64,000 bases of DNA from Parapristionchus giblindavisi (taxonomy: Eukaryota; Nematoda; Chromadorea; Rhabditida; Diplogasteridae), in NCBI GenBank assembly GCA_943737045.1, contig CALSFV010000245.1, positions 62,001 to 126,000 of the forward strand. Reading direction: 5' to 3'. Of this stretch, positions 23,201-34,349 are shown in pieces. The notes beneath the pieces were generated by a model. It made no database searches, had not been told where the DNA came from, and saw only the letters and a list, made by a program, of their open reading frames with translations. Numbering within the stretch: the first letter of the stretch is position 1; every line of letters starts with the position of its first letter. The position numbers were made by a program, and so were the translations under genes.

Positions 23201-25440
23201 AAGTAGTTGTGTTGGTCTGAGGGAGAGGGAGGAGAGGGAGAGGAAGGGAGAAGGAGAGACTAGGGAGAGGGGGAGAGGGGAGAGGGAGAGAGGAAAAGGC
23301 AGAGGGAGAAACTAAGGGAGAGGAAAGGGGATAAAGGGAGAGAGAGAGATGGAGAGAGAGTTTGAGAGTTGAGAGAGGTAGAGAGGGGGAGGAGGGAAAA
23401 AGATAGATGACGAGAGAAGGAGAGGGAGAAACAAAGGGAGAGGGAGAGAAGGAATAAACCTAGTCTTGGTAGAGTAAAGAAAAGACAATCAATGAATGAC
23501 CCCCAAGGGGAATGATGAAAAGAGGAAGGAAAAAGGAGACGATGTACTCATGAAGAATCTGAGAGCTCTGGAGCTCCATATAGAGCTCAATGGAGCTGTC
23601 CAGAGCTCAAACTGTAGTAGCTCCTTTTTGAATGTGCCTCTAACATTCAGTATCAAAAGAGGAAGAGGACGAAGAGCACACAGTCTGTGCTATTCAACTT
23701 CTAGCAAAGAGCTCTTGAGAGAGTTTTAGTTCGAGCTCCGTTCTCAACTGACCTACCTACAGAGCTCCTTGTTGTGCTCCAATGGAGCTCCACAAACGAA
23801 AAACGGCGGTTTGCAGAGTCTACACAAAGATATTTAGAGCGTTTATAGTGAAGACCTTCAAAGGAATTGAGAAAAGCGATTTGAAAGGGCCTATCCTCTT
23901 AAATCCCACGATCCTCCCTTTCCATCTCCCTCTCTCCCTCTCCTATCCCTCTCTCTCTCTCTCTCCCTCTCTCCCTCTACCTCTCGCTTCTCTCTCTCTC
24001 CTTCTCCTTCCCCTCTCCTTCTCTCTCTCCCTCTCTCCCCCTTTCCCTCTCCTTCACTAAATCAACTAGTAACGACTCTCTCCCCTTCTTCTTCCTATAA
24101 GCAGAGAGGAAATGGACCGAGAATAATTCGAGAGACAACACTGTAGAGAGGGAGAAGGGGATGGGGAGACAGGGGAGAGGGAGAGGAGAGAGAGAGAGGT
24201 TGATGGGAAGGAGGGAGAGGGAGAGATAAAAGGAGAGATGGAGAGAAGGAGAGATGTAGACTGAGCCATACCCATGCGGAACATTGGAGGAACTATATTT
24301 ATGGAGACCACTGATAGCACAATTAACAATCCAAGTGAAGAAAATGAGTTCAGTCAATAATTATCCATACTTTTTAACCACTAATTGCAACAACTTTGTA
24401 AAATGATTTGCTTAGAGAGATCGGAACTGAAAAATGATTTAACGAGTTTAACAATCGAGCCAATGGTGTAACATTGTACACATTCCCCACTACTACTAGT
24501 ATATCGTTGCTAACCGACGGAAGTTTGGAGGAAGGGAGAAGGCGGATTTGAAGAATGGGTGGAACGAAATATGAGGATATGTGATCGAGAGACTGTGGGG
24601 TTTAGCGAGAAAGGGGGGGGGGGAGAACGAGAGAGAGGTAACATAAGAGAAGAGAAGTAGAGGAAAAGTGAGAGATAGAGGGAGAAGGTGAGAAAGAGGG
24701 GAAGAGGGAGACGTAGGGGCGAAGGAGAGGTAGAGGTAGATAGAGATAAAGAAAGAGATAGGGGAAGAGTTGGAGAGCGAGATCGAGATACATACAAGTT
24801 GGTACACCACCATGGATTAGTGCAAACAATCGCACGAACATCAACTATCCTCATATCGTTGCTAACGACCGTAATTCCGGACTTGTGGTGGTTACCACCG
24901 ATATGAGGCGTTCATCGCAACACACAGTGAGTCTTTTCAGTTTGAAAGACGACTCGAGGGCTTCCTCTCTCTATGAACGATGAGAGATCATTAGAAGACG
25001 AGAGAGCGCAGATGGTCACAGTACGACGAGAGAGTATGGGAAAGTGAGAGAGCGCTCACTCTGTCTCTCTAGACTCTCTCACTCTGTAATGCTCTCTAGA
25101 CCAAAGGGTTTAGCAGTCTCTCTTTCTGAGTCTTTCGTGGGGTTTCTGAGAGGGGAGAGTTAGACCGACGAACCGCTTCTCTCTCTCTCTCCCTCTCTCT
25201 CTCCTCCCTCTTTCTCCTCTCTCTCCCCCTCTCTCTCCCTCTCCCTCTCTCTCTCCCCCATCCCTCCCTCTCTCCCCTATCTCCTTCTTGTCCTTGTTGA
25301 GTATAGAGTTCGTCCTGAATGCATACATAAGAAGCAGAAATATGAGATCCCCCACCCATCTGAGAAGTAGTTGTAGGTTGGAGAAGGGGGAGGAGAAGGG
25401 GCGAGAGGGAGAGAAAGGGAGAGAGGAAGAGAGAGGGAGA

Positions 25441-25488
<48 letters not shown>

Positions 25489-25540
25489 CATCTCCCTTTG
25501 TTGCCATTCTCCCCCTCCCCCCTCCTCTGTCCCTCTCTCC
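23100..25540. repeat. GA/CT microsatellite cluster 3
   Basis: Purine runs on the plus strand at 23210-23460, 24130-24260, 24600-24790 and 25375-25490 alternate with pyrimidine runs at 23920-24060 and 25170-25270. Strand-switching GA and CT blocks face each other and could pair. The Ser/Pro/Leu and Arg/Glu open frames are artefacts. Confidence 0.85.
23553..23795. mobile_element. Short element with iterated GAGCTC motif
   Basis: About ten copies of GAGCTC/GGAGCTCC occur in 240 bp, clustered at both ends (GAGCTCTGGAGCTCC on the left, CCAATGGAGCTCC on the right) with plain sequence between. The pattern matches the MITEs elsewhere in the window that iterate their own end motif. No target duplication was identified. 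Confidence 0.45.
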
Positions 25541-26099
25541 CCGTACACTATTTAGATCCCGCACGGATAATCTTCGGTTGATTCTACCAATCGATATCGA
25601 AGAGTATTGATTGATTATGGAATAAATCAATAATGTCTCCCCCAAAAAGCAGTCGAAATTAATAATTACTAGACAATATCCAGCGAAAGATCAAAGATTA
25701 TAATAAGATGACGCAGACTTTATTGACAAAGGTAAGACACTTTTCTTTCAAGCTAAGATGAAAGATCAAAGATCATGTTTATGTTGAGTATATTCCTCAG
25801 CTTACAATTAGCACTCATAGTCAGCCTTTTATAACAGCTGCGAGAACTCACGCACCAATACCTCGTGCCCAGACACAGTATTCTGGTTCAAGCCATTTTG
25901 TTTCCATAGCGAGACAAGCGAAAGACGATTGCATTTGAGAGAGTTTCTATGTTGAGCGGTCGTTTTTGCTTTCACAGCCTATAGAACATTGTGCAGAATA
26001 CTTTGTATGACTACGAAATTAAATGTAATTATACAAATGAGGCTATAACAAAAATATTTATTACAAATCAAATCACAACATCTTCAAAATACGATAAAT

Positions 26100-26760
26100 C
26101 GAACAAGCTCTTCCGTGCAAATCGACGATGGACATCGTCGTCCCAGTGAGGACGACCGCTCCATTCGATCGAAAAGATCGAAATGGGGGATAGGGGGTAG
26201 GGTTGAAGGGGTGGTGGCCAGAAACCGAAGAAGTTTCGGTAGAACATCCATCGGAATAGACTAACTCTGGCTTGTAGGGGGATCTCTAATCTAGTCTTCC
26301 CAATGCCAGAGTGAAGTATAGAAGGAAGAGGTGAAGAAGCGGACGAGCGTTGGTGAATCCGTTAGATCGGATTGGAGTATACTCAGATGACGAGTTGAAC
26401 GTCGTAGAATCCGTTAGACCGGATAGATAGCTAGCTAGATCCGGATAGATCTGGCTTGTAGAGGGTCAACGACTCTAGTCGAGTCTCCAGATTAAAGAAG
26501 ACAAAGTAGAGAAGAGACGACGCGAAGGACGTCTGGTGTAGAGTGGATACCTCGATTGACGTCTGTGGAGATATTGGGTTGCCTGCCAGGCGGTTAAAGG
26601 GTAAGGTGCCGATGAACCATATAAAGAATTATGTAAATTCTTCACGGTATTCTTGTAAATGGGTTAGATATGTGGTGCAAAAGGAGTAGACAGTAAAGGA
26701 TTTACTACTTGTATTCAACCCAAGTACCACTAGTGTAGAGTGAGTTCAACAACATCAAAG
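26100..26760. other. Structured, non-coding-looking region
   Basis: GC-richer than its surroundings, with paired words: CTCTGGCTTGTAGGGGGATC and ATCTGGCTTGTAGAGGGTC; AATCCGTTAGATCGG and AATCCGTTAGACCGG; and short palindromes such as GACTCTAGTCGAGTC. Internal partial duplication is clear. It may be a retroelement UTR or a folded RNA. No coding frame was seen. 26760-27400 holds nothing I can name. Confidence 0.35.
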
Positions 26761-27440
26761 CGAGAAAATATTGTAGATGTGGAATGGTCTCCGTTCTGTC
26801 CTTACTATTGGAAGACTGAGGTTAGAAATGAATATGGAGCTAAGGTGGAGAAAGTGGGCGGAGTCTGTAAAGTGTAACTGTAAAGATTGTTGATTACGGT
26901 TGTGGACATAGATAAAGAAACAGACAAGATATTGATCGATTGATAGGGACAAAAGGTCCAACAAAATACAATTTGTACACATCACAGACATCGCATACGC
27001 AGACGATACGATTCTTTTTTGGGAAAGATCAAAGATCAAAATGGGCGGAGCCATGGTAACCTTGTTTCAGACATTGTCTACGTGGCGTGACTTATGCTAA
27101 TGTGTGTCTAATTTGATCTGATGAAAGATCTAACCGATCTAGACAACAAAAAGCGATTTGCATGCAAATCAATCAAGGAAATCGAAAGTTGATGAAATAA
27201 CCGATAATGGTAGATCGAATTCATCCACATCAGAAATATAATCCCAATCGCAGTGTTTCCAATTCATATGTACATGTAATGTATGTAAAAACGCAGTAAA
27301 GAATATGCATTGTCAGTGGCAAATATTTATTGTATACATCTTTATGATAGACATTATCGATAGATTTCACTCAGATCGTTTTGGAATCTGTAATTTTTTT
27401 ATGAATAGCTTGGGTCTGTTCAGTATCGTTGGAACCAATT

Positions 27441-29390
27441 GGGGTCTTCTCCGTATCCTTGAGACCAATTGGGGTCTTCTCCGTATCCTTGAGACCAATT
27501 GGGGTCTTCTCCGTATCCTTGAGACCAATTGGGGTCTTCTCCGTATCCTTGAGACCAATTGGGGTCTTCTCCGTATCCTTGAGACCAATTGGGGTCTTCT
27601 CCGTATCCTTGAGACCAATTGGGGTCTTCTCCGTATCCTTGAGACCAATTGGGGTCTTCTCCGTATCCTTGAGACCAATTGGGGTCTTCTCCGTATCCTT
27701 GAGACCAATTGGGGTCTTCTCCGTATCCTTGAGACCAATTGGGGTCTTCTCCGTATCCTTGAGACCAATTGGGGTCTTCTCCGTATCCTTGAGACCAATT
27801 GGGGTCTTCTCCGTATCCTTGAGACCAATTGGGGTCTTCTCCGTATCCTTGAGACCAATTGGGGTCTTCTCCGTATCCTTGAGACCAATTGGGGTCTTCT
27901 CCGTATCCTTGAGACCAATTGGGGTCTTCTCCGTATCCTTGAGACCAATTGGGGTCTTCTCCGTATCCTTGAGACCAATTGGGGTCTTCTCCGTATCCTT
28001 GAGACCAATTGGGGTCTTCTCCGTATCCTTGAGACCAATTGGGGTCTTCTCCGTATCCTTGAGACCAATTGGGGTCTTCTCCGTATCCTTGAGACCAATT
28101 GGGGTCTTCTCCGTATCCTTGAGACCAATTGGGGTCTTCTCCGTATCCTTGAGACCAATTGGGGTCTTCTCCGTATCCTTGAGACCAATTGGGGTCTTCT
28201 CCGTATCCTTGAGACCAATTGGGGTCTTCTCCGTATCCTTGAGACCAATTGGGGTCTTCTCCGTATCCTTGAGACCAATTGGGGTCTTCTCCGTATCCTT
28301 GAGACCAATTGGGGTCTTCTCCGTATCCTTGAGACCAATTGGGGTCTTCTCCGTATCCTTGAGACCAATTGGGGTCTTCTCCGTATCCTTGAGACCAATT
28401 GGGGTCTTCTCCGTATCCTTGAGACCAATTGGGGTCTTCTCCGTATCCTTGAGACCAATTGGGGTCTTCTCCGTATCCTTGAGACCAATTGGGGTCTTCT
28501 CCGTATCCTTGAGACCAATTGGGGTCTTCTCCGTATCCTTGAGACCAATTGGGGTCTTCTCCGTATCCTTGAGACCAATTGGGGTCTTCTCCGTATCCTT
28601 GAGACCAATTGGGGTCTTCTCCGTATCCTTGAGACCAATTGGGGTCTTCTCCGTATCCTTGAGACCAATTGGGGTCTTCTCCGTATCCTTGAGACCAATT
28701 GGGGTCTTCTCCGTATCCTTGAGACCAATTGGGGTCTTCTCCGTATCCTTGAGACCAATTGGGGTCTTCTCCGTATCCTTGAGACCAATTGGGGTCTTCT
28801 CCGTATCCTTGAGACCAATTGGGGTCTTCTCCGTATCCTTGAGACCAATTGGGGTCTTCTCCGTATCCTTGAGACCAATTGGGGTCTTCTCCGTATCCTT
28901 GAGACCAATTGGGGTCTTCTCCGTATCCTTGAGACCAATTGGGGTCTTCTCCGTATCCTTGAGACCAATTGGGGTCTTCTCCGTATCCTTGAGACCAATT
29001 GGGGTCTTCTCCGTATCCTTGAGACCAATTGGGGTCTTCTCCGTATCCTTGAGACCAATTGGGGTCTTCTCCGTATCCTTGAGACCAATTGGGGTCTTCT
29101 CCGTATCCTTGAGACCAATTGGGGTCTTCTCCGTATCCTTGAGACCAATTGGGGTCTTCTCCGTATCCTTGAGACCAATTGGGGTCTTCTCCGTATCCTT
29201 GAGACCAATTGGGGTCTTCTCCGTATCCTTGAGACCAATTGGGGTCTTCTCCGTATCCTTGAGACCAATTGGGGTCTTCTCCGTATCCTTGAGACCAATT
29301 GGGGTCTTCTCCGTATCCTTGAGACCAATTGGGGTCTTCTCCGTATCCTTGAGACCAATTGGGGTCTTCTCCGTATCCTTGAGACCAATT
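27441..29390. repeat. 30-bp satellite, 65 perfect copies
   Basis: The unit GGGGTCTTCTCCGTATCCTT plus GAGACCAATT is repeated exactly 65 times with no mismatch visible over 1950 bp. Diverged half-copies lie on both sides (to about 27411 and 29455). Since 30 is a multiple of three and the unit lacks most stop codons, five of six frames stay open, giving apparent proteins of 685-760 aa on both strands. These are not taken as genes. Confidence 0.97.
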
Positions 29391-29821
29391 GGGGTCTGTT
29401 TAGTGTCTTTTGGACCACATGGGGTCTTTTGGTATCCTTGGGACCAACTGCGACCTCTTCAGGATCTTCAAGAGACCTGGGGCTAAGAGCTGTTTCGACA
29501 TTCTGAAAGAATTTGGATTGATTAAAGGAAGCCGAATACGACCAGGAAAGATGAGACCTCCGACAGCGACCATAAAAAAAGAATGGAGCTAGAGGAGGCC
29601 TGAGATTGGCATGATTTGAGACGCTTTTATGCGATTTACAAACGATCAAATCTAATTATAATTAAATTATTACAATTATGTGAAGTTCTTCTTTTTAACT
29701 TAATTAATGTTCATTGCTATCGAGCAGGACATCACCCAAACTTCATCGGATTTTTCCTTTTTTGTGGAGTGAAAGCCCTCCTCCGATGAGGTAATCAAAA
29801 TTGCACTGTTATCACTCCCAC

Positions 29822-29974
29822 TGGCACTAGGTCGATTGAGTACTGATAAATAATAACAGACTGGATGATAACCATTTGCATACTTTGTCTATTCATTATC
29901 GTCTGTCTCTAATAAGCAAATAGTTATCATTCAGTCGGTTCTTATTCATTGATTCTCATTCGACCTGGTGCCCG
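29822..29974. repeat. Inverted repeat, about 60-bp arms
   Basis: GGCACTAGGTCGA...GATGATAACCATTTGC pairs with GCAAATAGTTATCATTCAG...TCGACCTGGTGCC. Probably a small MITE, with no clear target duplication. Confidence 0.5.
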
Positions 29975-30171
29975 AATGATTACCCTTGATAACTTCAGTA
30001 GGCAGTAATATGAGAAAAATAGCACCTTGAAACGGAAAGTGTTTAATAAAAGAATATTTGAAATAATTTTGTATCTTTCTTATTCATTACTTTTTTTTCA
30101 GTATTTCGATCAATGCAATAAAAGTTAAGCCTGTGTTCTTTTCCGGCCAAACGAATAAATTATTGGCCCAT

Positions 30172-30290
30172 TAAAGGCACACTCTGCCCTTATTTGAAAC
30201 TCTGGCAATGCTCTCTCGTTTTAATTGTCTGCATGAGAGCGTAGCCAGAGCGGAGAGTTCTGAATTAGCTCGAGGTGAGCGTTAAAATAC
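30172..30290. repeat. Dispersed hairpin repeat, copy e
   Basis: TTAAAGGCACACTCTGCCC outer end, GCTCTCTCG loop side, and CCAGAGCGGAGAGTT right arm. Same family as 10151. Confidence 0.6.
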
Positions 30291-30309
30291 GGAATTGACA
30301 GAGGGTACT

Positions 30310-30435
30310 GAAAATGTAATGCGGTGTTACATTTTCAAAACGTGCTCACGCCGTAACCTCCGCCGTAACGTCTTCGTAACGACGGAGACGTTACGAAGAG
30401 AGAACGTTTTGAAAATGTAACACCGCATGATGAGA
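30310..30435. repeat. Nested palindrome (hairpin in hairpin)
   Basis: The outer arms TGCGGTGTTACATTTTCAAA and its complement (about 30319-30343 and 30404-30428) match essentially perfectly. Inside them is a second palindrome, CGTAACGTCTT...AAGACGTTACG-like. GAAAATGTAA directly left of the arm repeats part of the arm itself. Confidence 0.65.
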
Positions 30436-30884
30436 CGGGATTGGATGAGAGCATAGATTGGCACTATGAAGTGTGAATATGATTGATGAGTGAGTGATAG
30501 GTTGGGGTCTAATTGAGATGATGAATAGATCATATTTCAGATTCAACCGCAGTCACTTCAAGTCATGATTTTTATAGATGTAAAAATGTAAATTTTGGTT
30601 GAATCACACTTATACTAATAAGTCCCATTGTTGGCTGATCTTTGATCTTTGATTTTGGGGCTCACTAATCAATCATATTTGCATAACGTGCATCTTTGTC
30701 TAATCCAAACAACTTTGAACACGTGGTATTCAAATGCAGCCTTAATTAGATTCGATCATATGCAAATGGAATGTTTGCGTATAAAAGCGTCTCAAATCAT
30801 GCGAGTCTCAGACTTCCGCTAGCTCCATTCCTTTTTTATGGTCGCTGTCGGAGGTCTCACCTTTCCTGGACCTGATATAATGAT

Positions 30885-31365
30885 TACTTAAAATCTAATC
30901 TAATGAGCTTAAGTAGTCAAACTATTTTCATGGCCAACTTTCTATAGCATAGCGTTGTTATTTGTATTGACCTTTTTCTTGATCTTTTCTTGTCCTCCTG
31001 TCTTTTCCCATTCTCCAGCAACTCTCCATAAAGGGGGCGTATGTTGAGTGGGAAAAGGTCAGGACGGGAGTATCGTCTTACCTATCCCCCTGAACATTTT
31101 CTTATTTTTCCTCGTCACCTTTTTCTCTGATTACTTAATCAATTATGATTATTTTCGTGGCCAACTTTTCTATGACAAGGATCTTCTTATCTTCGTTCTA
31201 ATTTGTGTCTTTCGACGTTAGCTGCCTTATCCTTATCTGATTTCGTCCTGTCTTTCCCATTCTCAAGCAACTCTCCTTAAAGGGGGGCGTATGTTGATTG
31301 GGAAGATGTCAGGGCGGGGACTGATATTGTCTTATCCATACCCTAGAACCATTTCTTATTTTTGT
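30885..31365. repeat. Two-copy tandem repeat, about 245 bp
   Basis: Shared blocks recur in order in the two halves: TGGCCAACTTT, TCTTTTCCCATTCTC/TCTTTCCCATTCTC, GCAACTCTCC, AAAGGGGGCGTATGTTGA and TCAGGRCGGG. The copies are about 80% alike by eye. No coding potential. Confidence 0.65.
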
Positions 31366-31369
31366 GATT

Positions 31370-32450
31370 TTAGGTGTTAAAATTGCGAAGTCTAAGCAAG
31401 CCAGTCAAGAATCCTGTATAAAGAAAATCCCCTAAATAATGTGAACACCTTGAATAAATATTTGTCACTATCATTTTCGATTTGTACATGGGAACAGAGA
31501 ATCAAGGGTTTTACATCAAGATCTTTTCATGAATGGAATATACGAGAACAGAATTTGTTGATGATAGAAAAAAATTGTTGAGATTTCGTTCTTGTTAGTA
31601 GAAAGATATAAGAGGCCGTTTGCGTAAGAGTCGAACAAGGCTTGGCACAGACCAAAAATTTAGATTCCCTCAAAACTTGTGCATAGGGGTTATCGACCAC
31701 GCTGATGAAGATGGGCATAGTCATTTTGGCCCCAGTGGTCCCGCAACGGCCGCAACGCCCGGGTGGGATTACGATAAAATCACCCTTTTAAGCCGTTCTC
31801 GGTCCATGGTTGAGCTAGATGGATGAAAATTGGGCGCCAGGTGCAGAATTCAATGGCAATGACGGCTGTCTACTTCATTTGTTTTGAAATTTTTACAAAA
31901 AGCTCGTATAGTGCAACTTTTGATGGAGACGTTTGCGTCCTTGACGAGTACCACCGTTCGAACCGGCGTGACGAGAGGATTCCAACGATGTATTTCGAGC
32001 TCATATCTCCGTTGTACGGCTAATATTGCCTCAATATAGTGATCACGAGGAGTTGTTTACGCCGCGCGCTCCCTCACACTCTCTCATTTTCGCACGCTCT
32101 CTCGCCACTCAGACATGTTAAACATGTTTCGGAGGGTGACTGCTTTCAGATGCAGATCACTATATCGAAGCAATATTGGCCTTCCAAAGAAATTTTTTTA
32201 AAAGACGATTTAGAACCAAGAATTTGGAACAGAGGATGTAAAATGAACAGCAAACAACATTTTGCTGTTATCATTGGCTCTCGCATTTAACATGTCCTTT
32301 CGATTGGAAGATCACAATAATTTTTCCTTTTGTTGTTGTATATGTTCTAATTGGTTCGTTATCTCACGTATACATGCATTACGGTATATACATTTTCGTC
32401 AAACCGATAATTGGATAAACCGGATACCGAATCAGAAATCCTCGGAAAGG
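31370..32450. other. Intergenic: probable old transposon fragment
   Basis: 31620-32040 is denser in GC and has uninterrupted but short frames. A patch at 32040-32160 reads like a hairpin (GTTAAACATGTTTC). Nothing identifies a gene. Confidence 0.3.
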
Positions 32451-32451
32451 G

Positions 32452-32695
32452 ACAATCTAATTAGAAAATTTTAGAATCGAATTAGAAGATTTTATAATCT
32501 AATCACAAGAATTTAAAATCTAATTAGGAAGATTTAGAATCTAATTAGAAAACTTTACAATCTTCGACGATTTTCAGCGTTTACAATCTAATTTGAAGAA
32601 ATTATAATATTATTTGCATATTTTATTATCTTATTTGTCCACGGGTTAGTCCCAAAATGTCTCGAATTAGATTGTAATTAGTTTCTGATTAGATC
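32452..32695. repeat. Degenerate tandem repeat, about 25-bp unit
   Basis: Variants of AATCTAATTAGAAGATTTAG recur about eight times. From 32580 the unit changes and the match fades. Confidence 0.65.
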
Positions 32696-32699
32696 GAAA

Positions 32700-34345
32700 A
32701 CGATTTGCCTGACAATGAGATGAGCAGTGGCAGATATGACTGGAGAACTGGAACACAATTTAACAAATGAAAAGAAAAAAACAGAGAGAACTTTTCTCGT
32801 TTTGCGCACTCTCTCGCCTGTTTTCTTTCTTTCGAGACTTTTGACCACCACGTGGTACGTACGTAAGCCAAATTAAGGATTTTGTCAAATACATTTTTAC
32901 ATTGAACTTGTATGATTACGATACTTGAAGCCATTCATTGTTCTTTTTGAACACTCCTTTATACAAAAAAAAGACAATTACGAAAGATAAGTTCAGAGAC
33001 TAGTTCAGAGATTATGGCGCACTAAAAATAGTGGAAAACGGAAAATGGCGACTTTCCAGGGTCTAAAAAAGTACACTGGAAAACCGAAAATGGAAACTCG
33101 AAATTTGAATTCGCGGGCGCGAAAATGGTACGGCAATTCAAATTCTGATTTTCTAACTGCGATTTTCTGCGGTTATAAAAATTAAATAAAGCCCAAAATT
33201 CATTTTTCGGCCTTTAGAAGCATTTTAAGGTAAATTCCTACTTAACATTCTTCTTAAACCCGCAGAAAATCATCATATACCCCCCCCCCTCTCAAATGTG
33301 AATATGATTGATTGATGAATGATGAGTCTATTTGATGTAACGAAGGGTAGGTCATATTCCCATTTTCGACCGCGACGCTTAAATGCCCAGGTGTTGCGTG
33401 TGTTCCTGATTACTGTTAAACTTTATTATGACCAATTTATCGTCCACATATTTAACAAATAAGATGTGACAGTGAAGAGAAATGAATAAAACGAAAATGA
33501 ATCATACTGTATCACATCATGTTTTATCGATCAGTTAGTGAATGAATGAAGAGTAGTATACGACATTAGGATGATATCGATTAGTACATGAGGGATACTG
33601 TATCGATATCGATCGATGAATAGGGAAGGATGCATACATCAATCGATATCGATTGATGAGCCAATGAATGAATGAAGGGTACTGTGCCATGCAAAACTAT
33701 ATCGATTTGCAAATGAAGGATACTGTATCACATCAAGCGATATCGATTGATAATGAAAGAATGAGAGATACTGTTCTGTATAAATGAGTATAGATCCGAG
33801 TTATCACGTGTCGAAAAAAGAAAGGAGAAGAAAATGATGCTTACTGTGTGCACTGTACATGACCATAACGTTAGAGTTACTGTAGTCAATGAACATTTAC
33901 ATGGAAATTAAGCGAGAATGAGATAAAGACAGAAAAGGAGAGAGGTAGGCATTTGCTCACGAGATGGAACAATCATAGGGTACAAGAATATATTATCTAA
34001 ACGAATTCAGAGATCATTATGAGTATGTGAAACGAAATGTTGAGTAAATGAAGTAGAAAGTGGGCTAAAAGGGAGTGAAGTCTCATGTCAACAGAACCTT
34101 CATACCACACAACTATTTACTTTTTTACACCATCAACATGAGATTCGCTCCCTCAAAGCACAAATTTGAAATGCATATTACAATTATACAGAGAGAAAAT
34201 CGAGAAAATGAGAGCGAATTTACAGCGAGCGAGTGCAAGTAACACATACGACAGACAAATCAGGTGAAACTACCGTAATCTATAAGTTCTAATAAGTGAG
34301 ATTCAGTTGGCGATAGATCGGACGGAACATACAGTATCCCCGCAC
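32700..34345. other. Intergenic, downstream of cenH3
   Basis: 33000-33260 resembles the palindromic element at 47276-47551 (TGGAAAACGGAAAATGGCGA, GGCAATTCAAATTC). 33480-33800 has repeated ATCGATATCGATTGATGA words. A copy of the GAGAGAGTG repeat is at 32790 on the minus strand. No gene seen. Confidence 0.45.
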
Positions 34346-34349
34346 ACAA

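Larger units (their letters stand above)
29535..30880. repeat. Inverted pair of promoter-like segments
   Basis: 29535-29655 and 30735-30880 are inverted copies. Shared words are GAGACCTCCGACAGCGACCA, GGAATGGAGCTAG (AGAATGGAGCTAG on the left) and GATTTGAGACGCTTTTAT. The right copy reads GTATAAAAGCGTCTC on the plus strand followed about 35 bases later by CTCAGACTTCC, which looks like a TATA box and start site. The left copy points into the 30-bp satellite on the minus strand. The enclosed 1 kb holds two further palindromes. Confidence 0.55.

Noticed and set aside
25096..25645. 150- and 122-codon frames rich in Arg/Glu/Ser/Leu
   Set aside because: Translations of GA/CT tracts.
27305..29649. Open frames of 685-760 codons on both strands
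   Set aside because: They are generated by a perfect 30-bp satellite whose period is a multiple of three; five of six frames are open at once, and no splice or homology signal supports any of them.
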